Source of the DNA: SLLG01 sp964403935
GTDB taxonomy: Bacteria; Verrucomicrobiota; Verrucomicrobiia; Opitutales; Oceanipulchritudinaceae
DNA: 64,000 nucleotides
Assembly: GCA_964403935.1 (NCBI GenBank)
Contig: CAYOIB010000005.1
Coordinates: 14,783-78,782, forward strand
Direction of reading: 5' to 3'
Shown: positions 44,477 to 53,304 of the stretch, one piece after another
How positions within the stretch are numbered: position 1 is the first letter of the stretch
Layout of the letters: each line of letters starts with the position of its first letter
Notes under the pieces: generated by a model
Database searches by the model: none
What the model was told of the DNA's origin: nothing
The model's input: only the letters and a program-made list of their open reading frames with translations
Translations under genes and position numbers: made by a program

Positions 44477-45553
44477 TCAACGCGGCTCAACGGAGTAAAA
44501 AGACATCATGCCGGCGTGGATGTGATCTCCCACATTGCACTTGAACATCCAAGTTCCCGGATTGTTGGCCTCCATATCTGCCACGACCGAAAATGAGGGC
44601 ATGAGCATGATTGTTTCGTAGCGGCGTCCTCCTTCCAGCACGCCATTGCCATGCCAATGCGGGGTGTGGAGGTCGACCTCACTGCCCATGGCAAAAAGAT
44701 ACCAGCGTACCTGTTCACCTTGAAGCATCGTGAGCCCCGGTTGATTTCCAAAAACATAACCATTGATGCCATGCATGAGGTGTCCCTCTTCGGCTTCGCC
44801 CTCGGCATTCTCGTCCATCACTGTAAACATGCAGACGAATTCCCGGTCCACATCCCGTGGTCTGCCTTCGGCGTCGGCCGCTTCGGCCCGCGTGATGATG
44901 ATCGGGCCAACAAGTCCGCGATAGACATCTTCCACCGGCTGAACATGGGATCGGTAAAGACGAAGAATGGAACTCGGATCATTGGGTCCTGGTCCGTTTT
45001 CCGGCCGAACCTCAAGTGTGTAGGTATAGAGCTCTCCCGGTTGCACCGCCGAGCCGGGAAAATTCATGCCGCCATAAGCAGCCCCTTCACTCGCCTTATC
45101 GTAATGGGTCCCAATGGGATGAATACTGTAGGGACGATCTCCCCGATTCAGAAAGTGGATCTTGATCGTATCACCCACCACCCCACGCACCAGAGGCCCG
45201 ATCAGGCCCAAGTGTTCCGGATGCGGTGAAGGCTCGCTGAAAGTCGCATCGGTATAGCCTATATAGAGCGTTTTCCGATAGACAGTCTGCTCGCCCCATT
45301 CCCCGAGTCCGTGGTGGCCATGTCCCATCTGGTCGCCATGAGGCGCGTAGTCCCAATCCACATCCTCAGCCGCAATATAGTAGTGACGAACCTGCGGCTG
45401 GTAGGCCGACGCTGGGCTCGGCCCTTCCGGGCCCACCCCAGTCCGGCTCGCACACCCACTTCCCCAAAAGAGAAGGCCCACGAAAAACAGGGGCGCGATC
45501 ACCCGACTTGGCCAAACCGCCCACCCTCTTTTATTGCAACTGAGTCTCACCAT
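44477..45553 (-). CDS. Ceruloplasmin-like two-domain cupredoxin lipoprotein with degenerate trinuclear site
   Basis: A 358-aa protein. Lipoprotein signal PLFFVGLLFWGSGC (Cys34); start at 45553 chosen to fit it. Two cupredoxin domains align with ceruloplasmin-type oxidases: domain 1 PYSIHPIGTHYDKASEGAAY and LVGPIIITR; domain 2 MHGINGYVFGNQPGLTML and DLHTPHWHGNGV. Type-1 copper ligands are complete (His296, Cys339, His344, Met349). Of the four His-x-His pairs that bind the trinuclear cluster, only HWH (299/301) is intact; the others read HPI (145-147), RSH (201-203) and KCN (338-340). A ferroxidase/laccase reaction reducing oxygen therefore looks unlikely; single-copper electron transfer or copper binding is more plausible. 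The His-rich stretch HGDQMGHGHHG (72-82) could bind metal. First gene of the metal operon. Confidence 0.85.
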   Translation of the reverse strand: MVRLSCNKRGWAVWPSRVIAPLFFVGLLFWGSGCASRTGVGPEGPSPASAYQPQVRHYYIAAEDVDWDYAPHGDQMGHGHHGLGEWGEQTVYRKTLYIGYTDATFSEPSPHPEHLGLIGPLVRGVVGDTIKIHFLNRGDRPYSIHPIGTHYDKASEGAAYGGMNFPGSAVQPGELYTYTLEVRPENGPGPNDPSSILRLYRSHVQPVEDVYRGLVGPIIITRAEAADAEGRPRDVDREFVCMFTVMDENAEGEAEEGHLMHGINGYVFGNQPGLTMLQGEQVRWYLFAMGSEVDLHTPHWHGNGVLEGGRRYETIMLMPSFSVVADMEANNPGTWMFKCNVGDHIHAGMMSFYSVEPR

Positions 45554-45656
45554 AGATCCATGCACTCGAAGAGGTGCCTGCCTGTCAAGATTAACGCACC
45601 GGGGCTGCTCCAATCGAAGGCTTTGAGATCCAGCTATCGATTTCTCCAATAGCTAA

Positions 45657-45696
45657 ACAGACATTCCTGTCTGTCTCAGAAAACCCTGCTGGCAGG
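45657..45696 (-). terminator. Two adjacent hairpins between the secreted-protein operon and the cupredoxin gene
   Basis: Read on the minus strand: CCTGC-CA-GCAGG followed by GTTTTC (45696-45685), then ACAGACA-GGAA-TGTCTGT followed by TT (45674-45657). Both arms are perfect. They start 34 bp after the stop of the PEP-CTERM gene (45730) and lie 104 bp before the next minus-strand gene. T-tracts are short (TTTT, TTT), so these are weak terminators or mRNA-end stabilisers. Confidence 0.35.
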
Positions 45697-45729
45697 AATG
45701 CCGGGGCCGCCTCCTGAACGGCCACCCGG

Positions 45730-46503
45730 CTACCCATTTGTCCGGGCCCGACGAGCCCGTGTATAGACGAGGGCCAACGTTACGAGCCCCAAAAGCAGCG
45801 CGGCGGTGGCCGGTTCGGGAATGAGGACGAGGTCCAGCTCAGGACGGTAGGCAGGATTTGAATGGTCGGCGCTCGCGAAGGCGTAAGTTCCGGACAGCCC
45901 ACTTGCTATGGTAATGGGCGTGTCCGCCTGGAGACGGATCATGACCCAACCGTCGTCATCATTCCGAAGTGCCTGAAACCGTTCGTCCATAAAGTCCGTG
46001 ATATCAACCGAAAGCTCCACAGGACCCGCGATATCCGTAGGTGCGAGAGCCATGCCTTGTGGGCTTATGCGATGATAACCGGCACCGCCAAACTGTCCTC
46101 CAGCATTGTTATCGGTAGTCAAGATGGCCGTCGCCGCATTCGTATTACGCCCCCACACCTCAATCCCAAAGTCAGGTTGGGCTGAGACGGAGAGCAGCGT
46201 GAACCGCAAAACAGCATTCTCGATTGTGGTGGCATCGCTGGCGGCGGTCCCGAGGTCATTCAAGTTGAACTGAAACAGGGTCCGGCCTTCATTGACTGCA
46301 AACCCCGGGATGAATGGATCGGCAAAGACCTCTAAACGATCGGCACTTCCATTCTGGACCCTGGTCGAAGCCGAACCGTCGATCGTTTGCAGTTCAACTT
46401 CGTAATCAGCTAAGCTTCCTGAAAGCGTTATAAGGGTGCTGGCCCCGTGACAGGCGATGGCCGAACCCACGAGGGCCGCGACGGTTTTCAGAATAGTATT
46501 CAT
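45730..46503 (-). CDS. PEP-CTERM secreted protein, last gene of the giant-protein operon
   Basis: A 257-aa exported protein. Signal peptide MNTILKTVAALVGSAIACHGA. The C-terminus is a PEP-CTERM signal: IPEPA, hydrophobic TAALLLGLVTLALVYT, basic tail RARRARTNG. The mature part resembles DNRLRE-type jelly-roll/lectin-like modules of secreted Verrucomicrobia proteins (TLFQFNLNDLGTAASDATTIE, AVLRFTLLSV, VELSVDITDFMDERFQAL, DDDGWVMIRLQ). The ATG overlaps the stop of the upstream gene by 4 nt and there is no Shine-Dalgarno sequence of its own, so expression depends on upstream translation. Probably an envelope-anchored partner of the large proteins. Confidence 0.87.
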   Translation of the reverse strand: MNTILKTVAALVGSAIACHGASTLITLSGSLADYEVELQTIDGSASTRVQNGSADRLEVFADPFIPGFAVNEGRTLFQFNLNDLGTAASDATTIENAVLRFTLLSVSAQPDFGIEVWGRNTNAATAILTTDNNAGGQFGGAGYHRISPQGMALAPTDIAGPVELSVDITDFMDERFQALRNDDDGWVMIRLQADTPITIASGLSGTYAFASADHSNPAYRPELDLVLIPEPATAALLLGLVTLALVYTRARRARTNG

Positions 46504-48377
46504 GGTTCAGACACAGGTTCGACACGAAGGCGGATAATCCGGTATCCCGAACTGGGCACAGGCGTGGTATCCGTCACGGAAACGGCCTCCGGGAGACCGG
46601 GTTCAAGAATAGCGAGCGTCTCCCATGTGGGGTAAGCCGAGGTTGCCTCAACGACATAGCGGACATCATCCGCATACGGACGCCTGTGGAAACCGAGGCG
46701 ATTGTATTGCTGTCCGTTTTCAACAACGACGGAACGGTCTGGCAGGCGGTTCAAATCCGGATCGGTGGCCGACATGCCCAACGCGTAACGCGTCAGGTTT
46801 TCCACGCCAATGCTGCCCGGGTCAGCCTCTGGTCCTGAGATTCCAGGATCATCAATCTCAGCGGGCGAGAATTCAGACACTTTCCAAAACTCGTAGCCAC
46901 CGTCGCCCACGACGCCGACCCGCAGGAAACGTCCGTCCCCGTCCACTTGCAGCGGGACAGCATCCTCAACCGTCACCCATTCCGGTGAGCCGGGCTCTAC
47001 AACCGCAAGCGTCTCCCAATCCTGCAGATCGCTGCTGCCACTGACGACATAACGGACATCGGGCGCATACTGGAGGCGGCGAAAAGTGATTTGAGCAAAG
47101 GTCATACCCTCTTCTTCCGTGACATCCAGAGCCCGCGCATCGGCGAGACTCGGGTGTTCATAATCCAGATCAAAGGCATAGCGCACAAACGCGGGCACTC
47201 CTGTGCTTCGGGGATCCGAGAGGAGCGCTTCGCGACGGCTTTCGCCGTCTTGCCCCACCCCGTGCAGCGAGGCCCAGTTTTCCCAATCGGTTGTCACCCG
47301 AAAGCTATTGCTTTCCCCCGAAGCTCCCGTTGCCGCATAGTGGGTTGCGAGGAAAAAATCACCCGTGTTCCCAATAAGGACGGGATGCGCCTCAAGGACG
47401 CCTCCCGAGAAGGTTGCGCCCGTGGCCCCTGCTTCGAGACGACCATCTGAAAAAAGGTCGACGCTCTCCTCGAAATCAGAAGCGATTTCACCGCTCGATG
47501 TCCGCGCGGTGATCCGGACCATGAAGGGTCGCCCTGCAAGCTGATCCTCCACCGCATCAAAGACAAAATAAGCGATATCGACATCCGCCGTGAGCTCAAA
47601 AGTGCGCGTCGTCAAAGAGGCCACCGAAAACCCTCCATCCACCTCAAGTGAACCGGCCATAAGACGCGCCTCGTCCAGCCCTGGATAGTGCGATACTTCA
47701 AAGCTTAAGGGGCCTGACGGCTGATAGGGCGCTCCGGTCGTCGCATCCACCAATCCACCGAGGGAAAATACCGCTTGATCGGCGGGACCCAACCCATCCC
47801 CCACGACAGCGAGTAAAGGGGCCGCCGTCCCCGGCACCGACATCACCGCGATCGATCCTGCTTCGGCCGCGTCCGGGAAAGTGAAGGCTGCCTTGCGATA
47901 GTCCACGACAAAACCCGTTTCCGGCAATGTCCGGACAACAACAGGACCACTTCCTGCCGGGTGCAAATTACCGCCGCCGTCGCGAACGCCTGCCTGCACA
48001 TAATAGACCGTGTCCGGCTCAAGCCCTGTGATGCGTAGCAACATGAGACCGCGCGAACGGATCGATGCCTGGAAGGCCCGGTGATCAGCCCGACGCCCGG
48101 CATTCCAGTGGGGCTGCGGGGGCTCCGTCGATGGGAACGCCTCACGTCGGTATTCGGATGTCACCTCGACGCCGAGCCCGGGATCATCAAAAATAATGAC
48201 CTCCGGTTCACCGATGATGCCAGCGTCCCAGAAGAGTGTGAATTGCGAAGCCCCTACATTCACCGCGACCGGCTCCATCGCCCCAGCCAATAGAGGTAGC
48301 CCAAGGGCAAGCAGACCGTAAAGCGTTCTCATCATCGAATCCCTCAGTAAGGTACGGCGTATCTTCCTAATGATCAT
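46500..48377 (-). CDS. Secreted protein with FN3-like domain and tandem C-terminal modules
   Basis: A 625-aa protein. The start at 48377 overlaps the upstream stop (ATGA) and follows a strong GGAGGGG; a second candidate, tandem ATGs at 48335/48332, has GAGG 6-8 bp upstream and places the signal peptide (MMRTLYGLLALGLPLLAGA) at the N-terminus. Residues about 35-155 look like a purple-phosphatase/FN3-type domain (FTLFWDAG, LLRITGLEPDTVYYVQAGV). The middle is beta-rich. The C-terminal third has two homologous modules (FRRLQYAPDVRYVVSGSSDL, then FHRRPYADDVRYVVEATSA, each followed by WETLA and a PGSPE/PGLPE turn), as in many Verrucomicrobia surface proteins. No catalytic motif. Function unknown. 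Confidence 0.82.
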   Translation of the reverse strand: MIIRKIRRTLLRDSMMRTLYGLLALGLPLLAGAMEPVAVNVGASQFTLFWDAGIIGEPEVIIFDDPGLGVEVTSEYRREAFPSTEPPQPHWNAGRRADHRAFQASIRSRGLMLLRITGLEPDTVYYVQAGVRDGGGNLHPAGSGPVVVRTLPETGFVVDYRKAAFTFPDAAEAGSIAVMSVPGTAAPLLAVVGDGLGPADQAVFSLGGLVDATTGAPYQPSGPLSFEVSHYPGLDEARLMAGSLEVDGGFSVASLTTRTFELTADVDIAYFVFDAVEDQLAGRPFMVRITARTSSGEIASDFEESVDLFSDGRLEAGATGATFSGGVLEAHPVLIGNTGDFFLATHYAATGASGESNSFRVTTDWENWASLHGVGQDGESRREALLSDPRSTGVPAFVRYAFDLDYEHPSLADARALDVTEEEGMTFAQITFRRLQYAPDVRYVVSGSSDLQDWETLAVVEPGSPEWVTVEDAVPLQVDGDGRFLRVGVVGDGGYEFWKVSEFSPAEIDDPGISGPEADPGSIGVENLTRYALGMSATDPDLNRLPDRSVVVENGQQYNRLGFHRRPYADDVRYVVEATSAYPTWETLAILEPGLPEAVSVTDTTPVPSSGYRIIRLRVEPVSEP

Positions 48378-49240
48378 CGTTCCGCCCCTCCATCAGTTGT
48401 GGGTTCGGTGCCAATACTCGGTGGCATACCGAGGCTTTCCCGCTCCAGTCCTGGCCTGCCCTGCCGTTTGAGAATTTCTTCCCCACCCGCGAGCAACACG
48501 ACCCGTCGATTCCCTGCAGCCCGCAGTGAACGCACCAGGGCTTCGCCACTGCCATCTCCGTCATCGACAACAACAATCAATTCCTCTGCCGGATCCACCC
48601 CTTCAAGTGGCGAAGCCTGGGAAGAGCCCGCGATTTGAATGGTGCCGGGCTTCGCTGTCTCATTCCGAACGACCCGGGCACCCGGCAAGAGCGAACCCAG
48701 GTTTGTAAGGGCCGACTCCATGGTGCCACCCGCCAGGCCCACCGTCCCCGCTTCGGGCGGGGATTCGGCTGTTCGAAGGTCCATCACAATGACATCCTTC
48801 CCCTTCGTCGCGATCAGTCGGTGGTACGTTATGGCGGGGACATGATCGCGGGAAAATCCGGTTTCAGCGGTGCCTGGTTTCCCCGCTGATTCCCATGCTG
48901 CCAAACCACCCTTCAACCAGAAGACATCGGTCCTTCCGGTCGCCCGGATCTTTACGACGACAGCCTGGGCATCCGATCGCCCCATTCCATCATCGTATAG
49001 AACGAGGGCACGCGATGCCGGCACACGCGATGGGTTAAGAGCCCGCGCGGGAATGTTCATCGCTCCAGGAATGTGGTTTTGCTGATACTCCGCGCCTGGG
49101 CGGATATCGATCACTGCAAGGGGCTCCCCTGCCTTGAGTTGGGCATCCAATGCCTCCGGCGAAATCCCTTCCGCCATCAAGGCCGGACATAACGTTCCCA
49201 CAAAGAGTCCCAAAACAATTCGGTATAAAAGCGACTTCAT
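48374..49240 (-). CDS. Exported tandem rhodanese-like protein without catalytic cysteines
   Basis: A 288-aa protein with signal peptide MKSLLYRIVLGLFVGTLCPA and cleavage near LMAEG. Two rhodanese domains: the first has LAVIDIRPGAEYQQNHIPGA and the active-site loop ALVLYDDGMGRSDAQA, with Asp83 where the catalytic Cys belongs; the second has VIVMDLRTAESPP and IVVVDDGDGSGEALVR, again without Cys. Sulfurtransferase activity is therefore not expected; a binding or chaperone role is more likely. Start: ATG 49240, preceded by AAGGAG 8 bp upstream, 2 bp after the stop of the previous gene. Its own stop overlaps the next gene by 4 nt. Confidence 0.87.
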   Translation of the reverse strand: MKSLLYRIVLGLFVGTLCPALMAEGISPEALDAQLKAGEPLAVIDIRPGAEYQQNHIPGAMNIPARALNPSRVPASRALVLYDDGMGRSDAQAVVVKIRATGRTDVFWLKGGLAAWESAGKPGTAETGFSRDHVPAITYHRLIATKGKDVIVMDLRTAESPPEAGTVGLAGGTMESALTNLGSLLPGARVVRNETAKPGTIQIAGSSQASPLEGVDPAEELIVVVDDGDGSGEALVRSLRAAGNRRVVLLAGGEEILKRQGRPGLERESLGMPPSIGTEPTTDGGAER

Positions 49241-49242
49241 AA

Positions 49243-52200
49243 TCAATTCTCCTTAGGATTCCACAGGGAAACCGGTGCGTTCATTTCCACCAAGAGCAGT
49301 GCGGTTTCGGGAATAGCAAAGTCCGGCCCGACCACCTGTCCTCCATCAAGGGTCACAGCCACCCAGCGTCCGGACATCGAATCGAGCATCCGCACCGCCG
49401 CCACATTCTCCGCACCGAGTTGACTGATCATACGTGAAACATGGAACCCGGATGGGAAACCCGTGTAAGCCACGGCATTTGTGCCCGCCACCAAGGCAAT
49501 AGGCGCATCGTCAGGAGCCCCCAGGTCGACGAGGTGGTCGCTCTCAAAGCGGACCCACAAGTAGTTGCCCGTTTCGATCGGAAAGTTGTCGCCCGAAGAT
49601 CCGCCCTCTGCCCAGAGAGCCGTTTCGCGAACGACCTCAGGAACAAGGGTCAAGTACCGGCCCACAGCCGAGACTCCGGCATGTGCCTGCCAGGACTCCA
49701 AAAGGGCAAAGGCCGTGTCATATTGGTCAGCCAATGCCGAAGAGACCACGACTGCATTGTTGTCCGCGAAGACCGCTTGCAATGCAGGCAGGCGAGCGGC
49801 CCGCACTTCAGGCCCCTGCCCGCTGTCTTCAAGCCAGATGAAATGACCTGCGGCAATTCCGGGGAAAGACTTCTCGGTCGGGGCATTGGTCAAGGGTGCC
49901 GATACACCGGCCTCCAGATTAACCAAACGGTAGTTGGCCGTTCCAAAACCAGCTCCATCGTTTTCCGTCACCATCCAATAGCCCTCGAGGTAAGGCATCG
50001 CCTCATTCTCGGGAGTGTCAGTCAAACGCAGCTCAACATCACGCAAAAGATCGTAACCATAGATCTCGAGGACACCGTGGCGTGTGTCCTGCCACACCAC
50101 CCAGTGCCCGAAGATCTCCGGATGATATTTGCCATTGATGAGATGGGTAAGACGACGTTGCTCACCGGTTTCAAGATCAGCGAAATAGATCTCGCCTGGG
50201 CCAACATCCCGCTGATCGCGCCAGACAATCCGTCCGCCCTGGATAGAAGCTTCTCCCTGATCCGCTGGACCGGGGTTCACGGGGAAGGTCTCGCCGCTGT
50301 CGAGATGATGAGCGACGAGCTGCCAGGGAGCCTCTGCCGATGTCACACTCTTTTCTCTCCAGATGACCCACGCTCCTTCCACAATCGGCTGAGAATTGTG
50401 GACGGACGATGAATGGGTCAGCCGCACGGGCGAGGCATCCGGTGTCTCCAAATCCCGAATCCAGACATCCCAGGCTCCATTGGCATTCCGACCCTGCCAG
50501 ACCACGCGTTTGCCATCCGTGCGGGGATGGGTCTGATCCCGGTTATCCGCTGTAATCAAAATGGGTTCGCCGCCTTCAGCCAGATTCAGGGCTCGCACAT
50601 TCCATGCGCCTTGGGTGCGGTCCTGCCAAACGACCCAATGTCCGCGAGCATCGGGCTTGTCCGGCCCGGAGCTTGCCGCAGCGAGAAGCGCAGGAGAATC
50701 CGCGATATTCTGGATCTCCACAAGGCGCGTCCTGAACTGGCTTCTCCCCAACCCGTCAGTGAGCTTCACCCGTACGGTGTACCAACCCGACGGCACGGGC
50801 CGGTTATCATTGTCGAGGCCATCCCAGGACAAGGGAATTTGCGGGCCCGATTGCTCCCCGAGAGACATCGACCGAACGATGGAAAAGGCGGAGAGATCAG
50901 ATCCGTACATGGGATCCGCCTTGAAAAGCAGCCGACTCGGGCTGTCTGTCGCTTGCCAAACACCATTCACGCGTCCGGCGAGATCCAGAATGCGGTCTCC
51001 GATTGGGATGCTATCCAACGGGATCGGCGTCGCTGGATCGGTCTCTGGCCGGAAGTAGCTCTCGTCGAACGTCCACCGGTAGAGCTCCAGCCCGGGAGCA
51101 GATACTTGGACCTGCGCTGCTCCTTCCACAACCGGTATTGCCGGAAGTCCAGACAGCGAGAATGCCGGGACGCCGGGAGTCACCCGCCAACTGACCGAAA
51201 GTATGTAATCCTCGGCAGCCCCCGTTACCTGAGCACCCGCTTCGGGACCATAGCCGCCATGTCGTGAACGAGCAATAACATCAAGGACGACGTTACCGGC
51301 GAGTCCATCCAACTCAATAGGCACAGTGACCGGTTGCTCGGCAGACCACGAACCTCCGTTGATGCGGAACCGGTAGAGATCCGCATGTGCCCCGCTGACG
51401 ACCAACGTCGCCTGATCCGCCGAGGTCGGCGACGGAGGCACACCTGCAATCCGAGGCCAGGCAATGACACCATCAAAAACATCAACCTCAACATCCACTG
51501 GAAACGGCGCAGCGCCCATTGAGAAGCCGAGATCGGCCATCGACGGCCGTACGGAAAGGGTGTCTCCCGCCTGAACGAGCTGCAACTCACTGCTGTCGAA
51601 AGAATCAAATCCAGGAGGCTGATCAGAAAGAATCACCAGGTGCGTCTTCAGGTCTTCCTCATTCCCAGCCGCGTCACGTGCGTAGTAGGTGATGGTGTAG
51701 TTCCCGGGTTCCTCCAGCTGAAACGGCAGGGCGGGTCGAAAGTCTTCCTCGTCGTTGAGCTTGTAGAACATGCTGACCGGGCTGTCGTCTTCGGCCATGA
51801 AATAGACCTGGGTCGATCGGGTGACGTAGGTTGTACCACCGACCTGGGTGAAGTCTCCGGCAAAAAGGATTTCCGTGACCGGAGACGTGGTGTCCTCCAG
51901 AGGCGCGGCATAGCGGATGGTGTATTCGTAATAATGCCCGGGATCCACCAGGTCCAAAATGTGCAGGCGGTCGAGTCGCTGATTGGTCAACGGGTGGTAG
52001 CGCAAGCTCGTCCAGGCGTTTCGGGCATGGATCACTTTGCCGTCCGACCGAAGCACCTGATCAATTGCGTAGCGACCCTGTGCCGGGTCATCGATTCTCA
52101 CATAGCCCCACCCTTCAAAGTCTGCATTCAACCCCACGACAAACTCCAGGGTTTGATCGAGCTCGCTCAGGACGGCTACCTGCGTCAGGTGATTTACCGG

Positions 52201-53304
52201 CAGGACATTGCCCTCGCTCTCGTAAAGAGCGTCGGGGATGAGGTCCTCATTGCGGTCCGTGACGGCCAGAAAGTCCAGAATCGTATCCCGACCCGCTTGG
52301 TCGTTGAGCACCTCTCGAACAAAGAAATGGGCGTCCAACGATGCGATCACCGAGGTTTCTTCACCCCCAAGATCGGATGCATGACTGTAGGAAGCTTTGA
52401 AATCGATGAACTCCCCGGACAGACTCGTGATCATGTCCCACGCCCCTTTTCGCGTCTGGCCCGGCTCGATATCGCCAAGGTCCACCAGCAAACTGGCGCG
52501 ATCCAACGGAGAGTCCATCACACGGGCACCGAGAAGCTGAGCGACCAGGTTCAGGCCCTGCTTGTTCTCCACAATCCTCGGCTGCTGGGAATCGATTTTC
52601 AGGTCTCGAGCGATACCAAAGCCCGAATTCCGAACCAATACGCCCAATGTAAAGGGGACCGGGCTTTCGATGGTTTCCGTGAACGGGTCGTCCCCCTGGA
52701 CATCCCGGGGCAGGAAGTAGGTGATCTCCAATTGGGGCTCAGGCCTGACGGTGATATCGGCCGGAATGACGAGCATGTTCTCCTCCGGAATATCCGCGCC
52801 TCCAAGCTTACCCCCGAGCCGGCAGCCGACACGATAGACCTTGCCCCGCGGATCCTCGCCACCGGCCGTGATCTTCGGGATGATGAACCATCGAACAACG
52901 GCGGTCCGCGTGGGCTGAATGACTCCGCTCCCGTCGACCGCGCTGGTAGAGCCGATCTGTGGGGGGCGCACGAAGAACAAGTGCCCGGCGTCTTCTCCAG
53001 GATTCTCAGGATCCTCGAAGGTCAGCTCCGCCAGAAAATCAGTGATGGCGTCTTCCCCGTCGTTGTTCGTGACTGTGAGGGTGGCTTCAAAACCAATTCG
53101 TTCGAGCGTCAGTTCCTGTTCGATCTCGATCTTTACACGGGCACACCATCCACTGAACTGCTGCTGGGCACGAAGGCCCGTGGACGCCACGAGCAGGCTG
53201 ATGAGGATAAGAGCGAGGCCCACGGCGCTTGTTGGACTTGGGGATAGTTTCATCGTGCGGAAGCCTTTGAGATGAGAGAACAGATGTGAGCAAAGTGGAT
53301 TCAT
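49243..53304 (-). CDS. Large secreted protein with conserved CARV-domain, Ig-like modules and TolB-like beta-propeller
   Basis: A 1353-aa protein counted from ATG 53304, whose ATGA overlaps the giant gene stop and which has GGGAGG 10 bp upstream; ATG 53253 (MKLSPSPTSAVGLALILISL) is the shorter alternative and marks the signal peptide, ending near LRAQQ. Mature residues 1-330 form a region (CARVKIEIEQELTLERIGF, TVTNNDGEDAI, ITYFLPRDVQGDDPF, NSGFGIARDLKIDSQQPRIV, GAWDMITSLSGEF) that I recall as conserved in long bacterial modular proteins. Next come Ig-like and chitobiase-like domains (AAPLEDTTSPVTEI, YFMAEDDSPVSMFYKLN, ITYYARDAAGNEEDL) and a FlgD-like strand (DNRPVPSGWYTVRVKLTDG). Then a propeller of about six blades (GHWVVWQDRTQGAWNVRAL, GKRVVWQGRNANGAWDVW) and a beta-rich C-terminus. 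No catalytic site seen; probably a surface or secreted assembly factor for the giant protein. Confidence 0.85.
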   Translation of the reverse strand: MNPLCSHLFSHLKGFRTMKLSPSPTSAVGLALILISLLVASTGLRAQQQFSGWCARVKIEIEQELTLERIGFEATLTVTNNDGEDAITDFLAELTFEDPENPGEDAGHLFFVRPPQIGSTSAVDGSGVIQPTRTAVVRWFIIPKITAGGEDPRGKVYRVGCRLGGKLGGADIPEENMLVIPADITVRPEPQLEITYFLPRDVQGDDPFTETIESPVPFTLGVLVRNSGFGIARDLKIDSQQPRIVENKQGLNLVAQLLGARVMDSPLDRASLLVDLGDIEPGQTRKGAWDMITSLSGEFIDFKASYSHASDLGGEETSVIASLDAHFFVREVLNDQAGRDTILDFLAVTDRNEDLIPDALYESEGNVLPVNHLTQVAVLSELDQTLEFVVGLNADFEGWGYVRIDDPAQGRYAIDQVLRSDGKVIHARNAWTSLRYHPLTNQRLDRLHILDLVDPGHYYEYTIRYAAPLEDTTSPVTEILFAGDFTQVGGTTYVTRSTQVYFMAEDDSPVSMFYKLNDEEDFRPALPFQLEEPGNYTITYYARDAAGNEEDLKTHLVILSDQPPGFDSFDSSELQLVQAGDTLSVRPSMADLGFSMGAAPFPVDVEVDVFDGVIAWPRIAGVPPSPTSADQATLVVSGAHADLYRFRINGGSWSAEQPVTVPIELDGLAGNVVLDVIARSRHGGYGPEAGAQVTGAAEDYILSVSWRVTPGVPAFSLSGLPAIPVVEGAAQVQVSAPGLELYRWTFDESYFRPETDPATPIPLDSIPIGDRILDLAGRVNGVWQATDSPSRLLFKADPMYGSDLSAFSIVRSMSLGEQSGPQIPLSWDGLDNDNRPVPSGWYTVRVKLTDGLGRSQFRTRLVEIQNIADSPALLAAASSGPDKPDARGHWVVWQDRTQGAWNVRALNLAEGGEPILITADNRDQTHPRTDGKRVVWQGRNANGAWDVWIRDLETPDASPVRLTHSSSVHNSQPIVEGAWVIWREKSVTSAEAPWQLVAHHLDSGETFPVNPGPADQGEASIQGGRIVWRDQRDVGPGEIYFADLETGEQRRLTHLINGKYHPEIFGHWVVWQDTRHGVLEIYGYDLLRDVELRLTDTPENEAMPYLEGYWMVTENDGAGFGTANYRLVNLEAGVSAPLTNAPTEKSFPGIAAGHFIWLEDSGQGPEVRAARLPALQAVFADNNAVVVSSALADQYDTAFALLESWQAHAGVSAVGRYLTLVPEVVRETALWAEGGSSGDNFPIETGNYLWVRFESDHLVDLGAPDDAPIALVAGTNAVAYTGFPSGFHVSRMISQLGAENVAAVRMLDSMSGRWVAVTLDGGQVVGPDFAIPETALLLVEMNAPVSLWNPKEN

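Noticed and set aside
51640..53247. 535-codon plus-strand frame opposite the 1353-aa secreted protein
   Set aside because: Antisense shadow; the minus strand carries a signal peptide, a strong Shine-Dalgarno sequence and recognisable modules.
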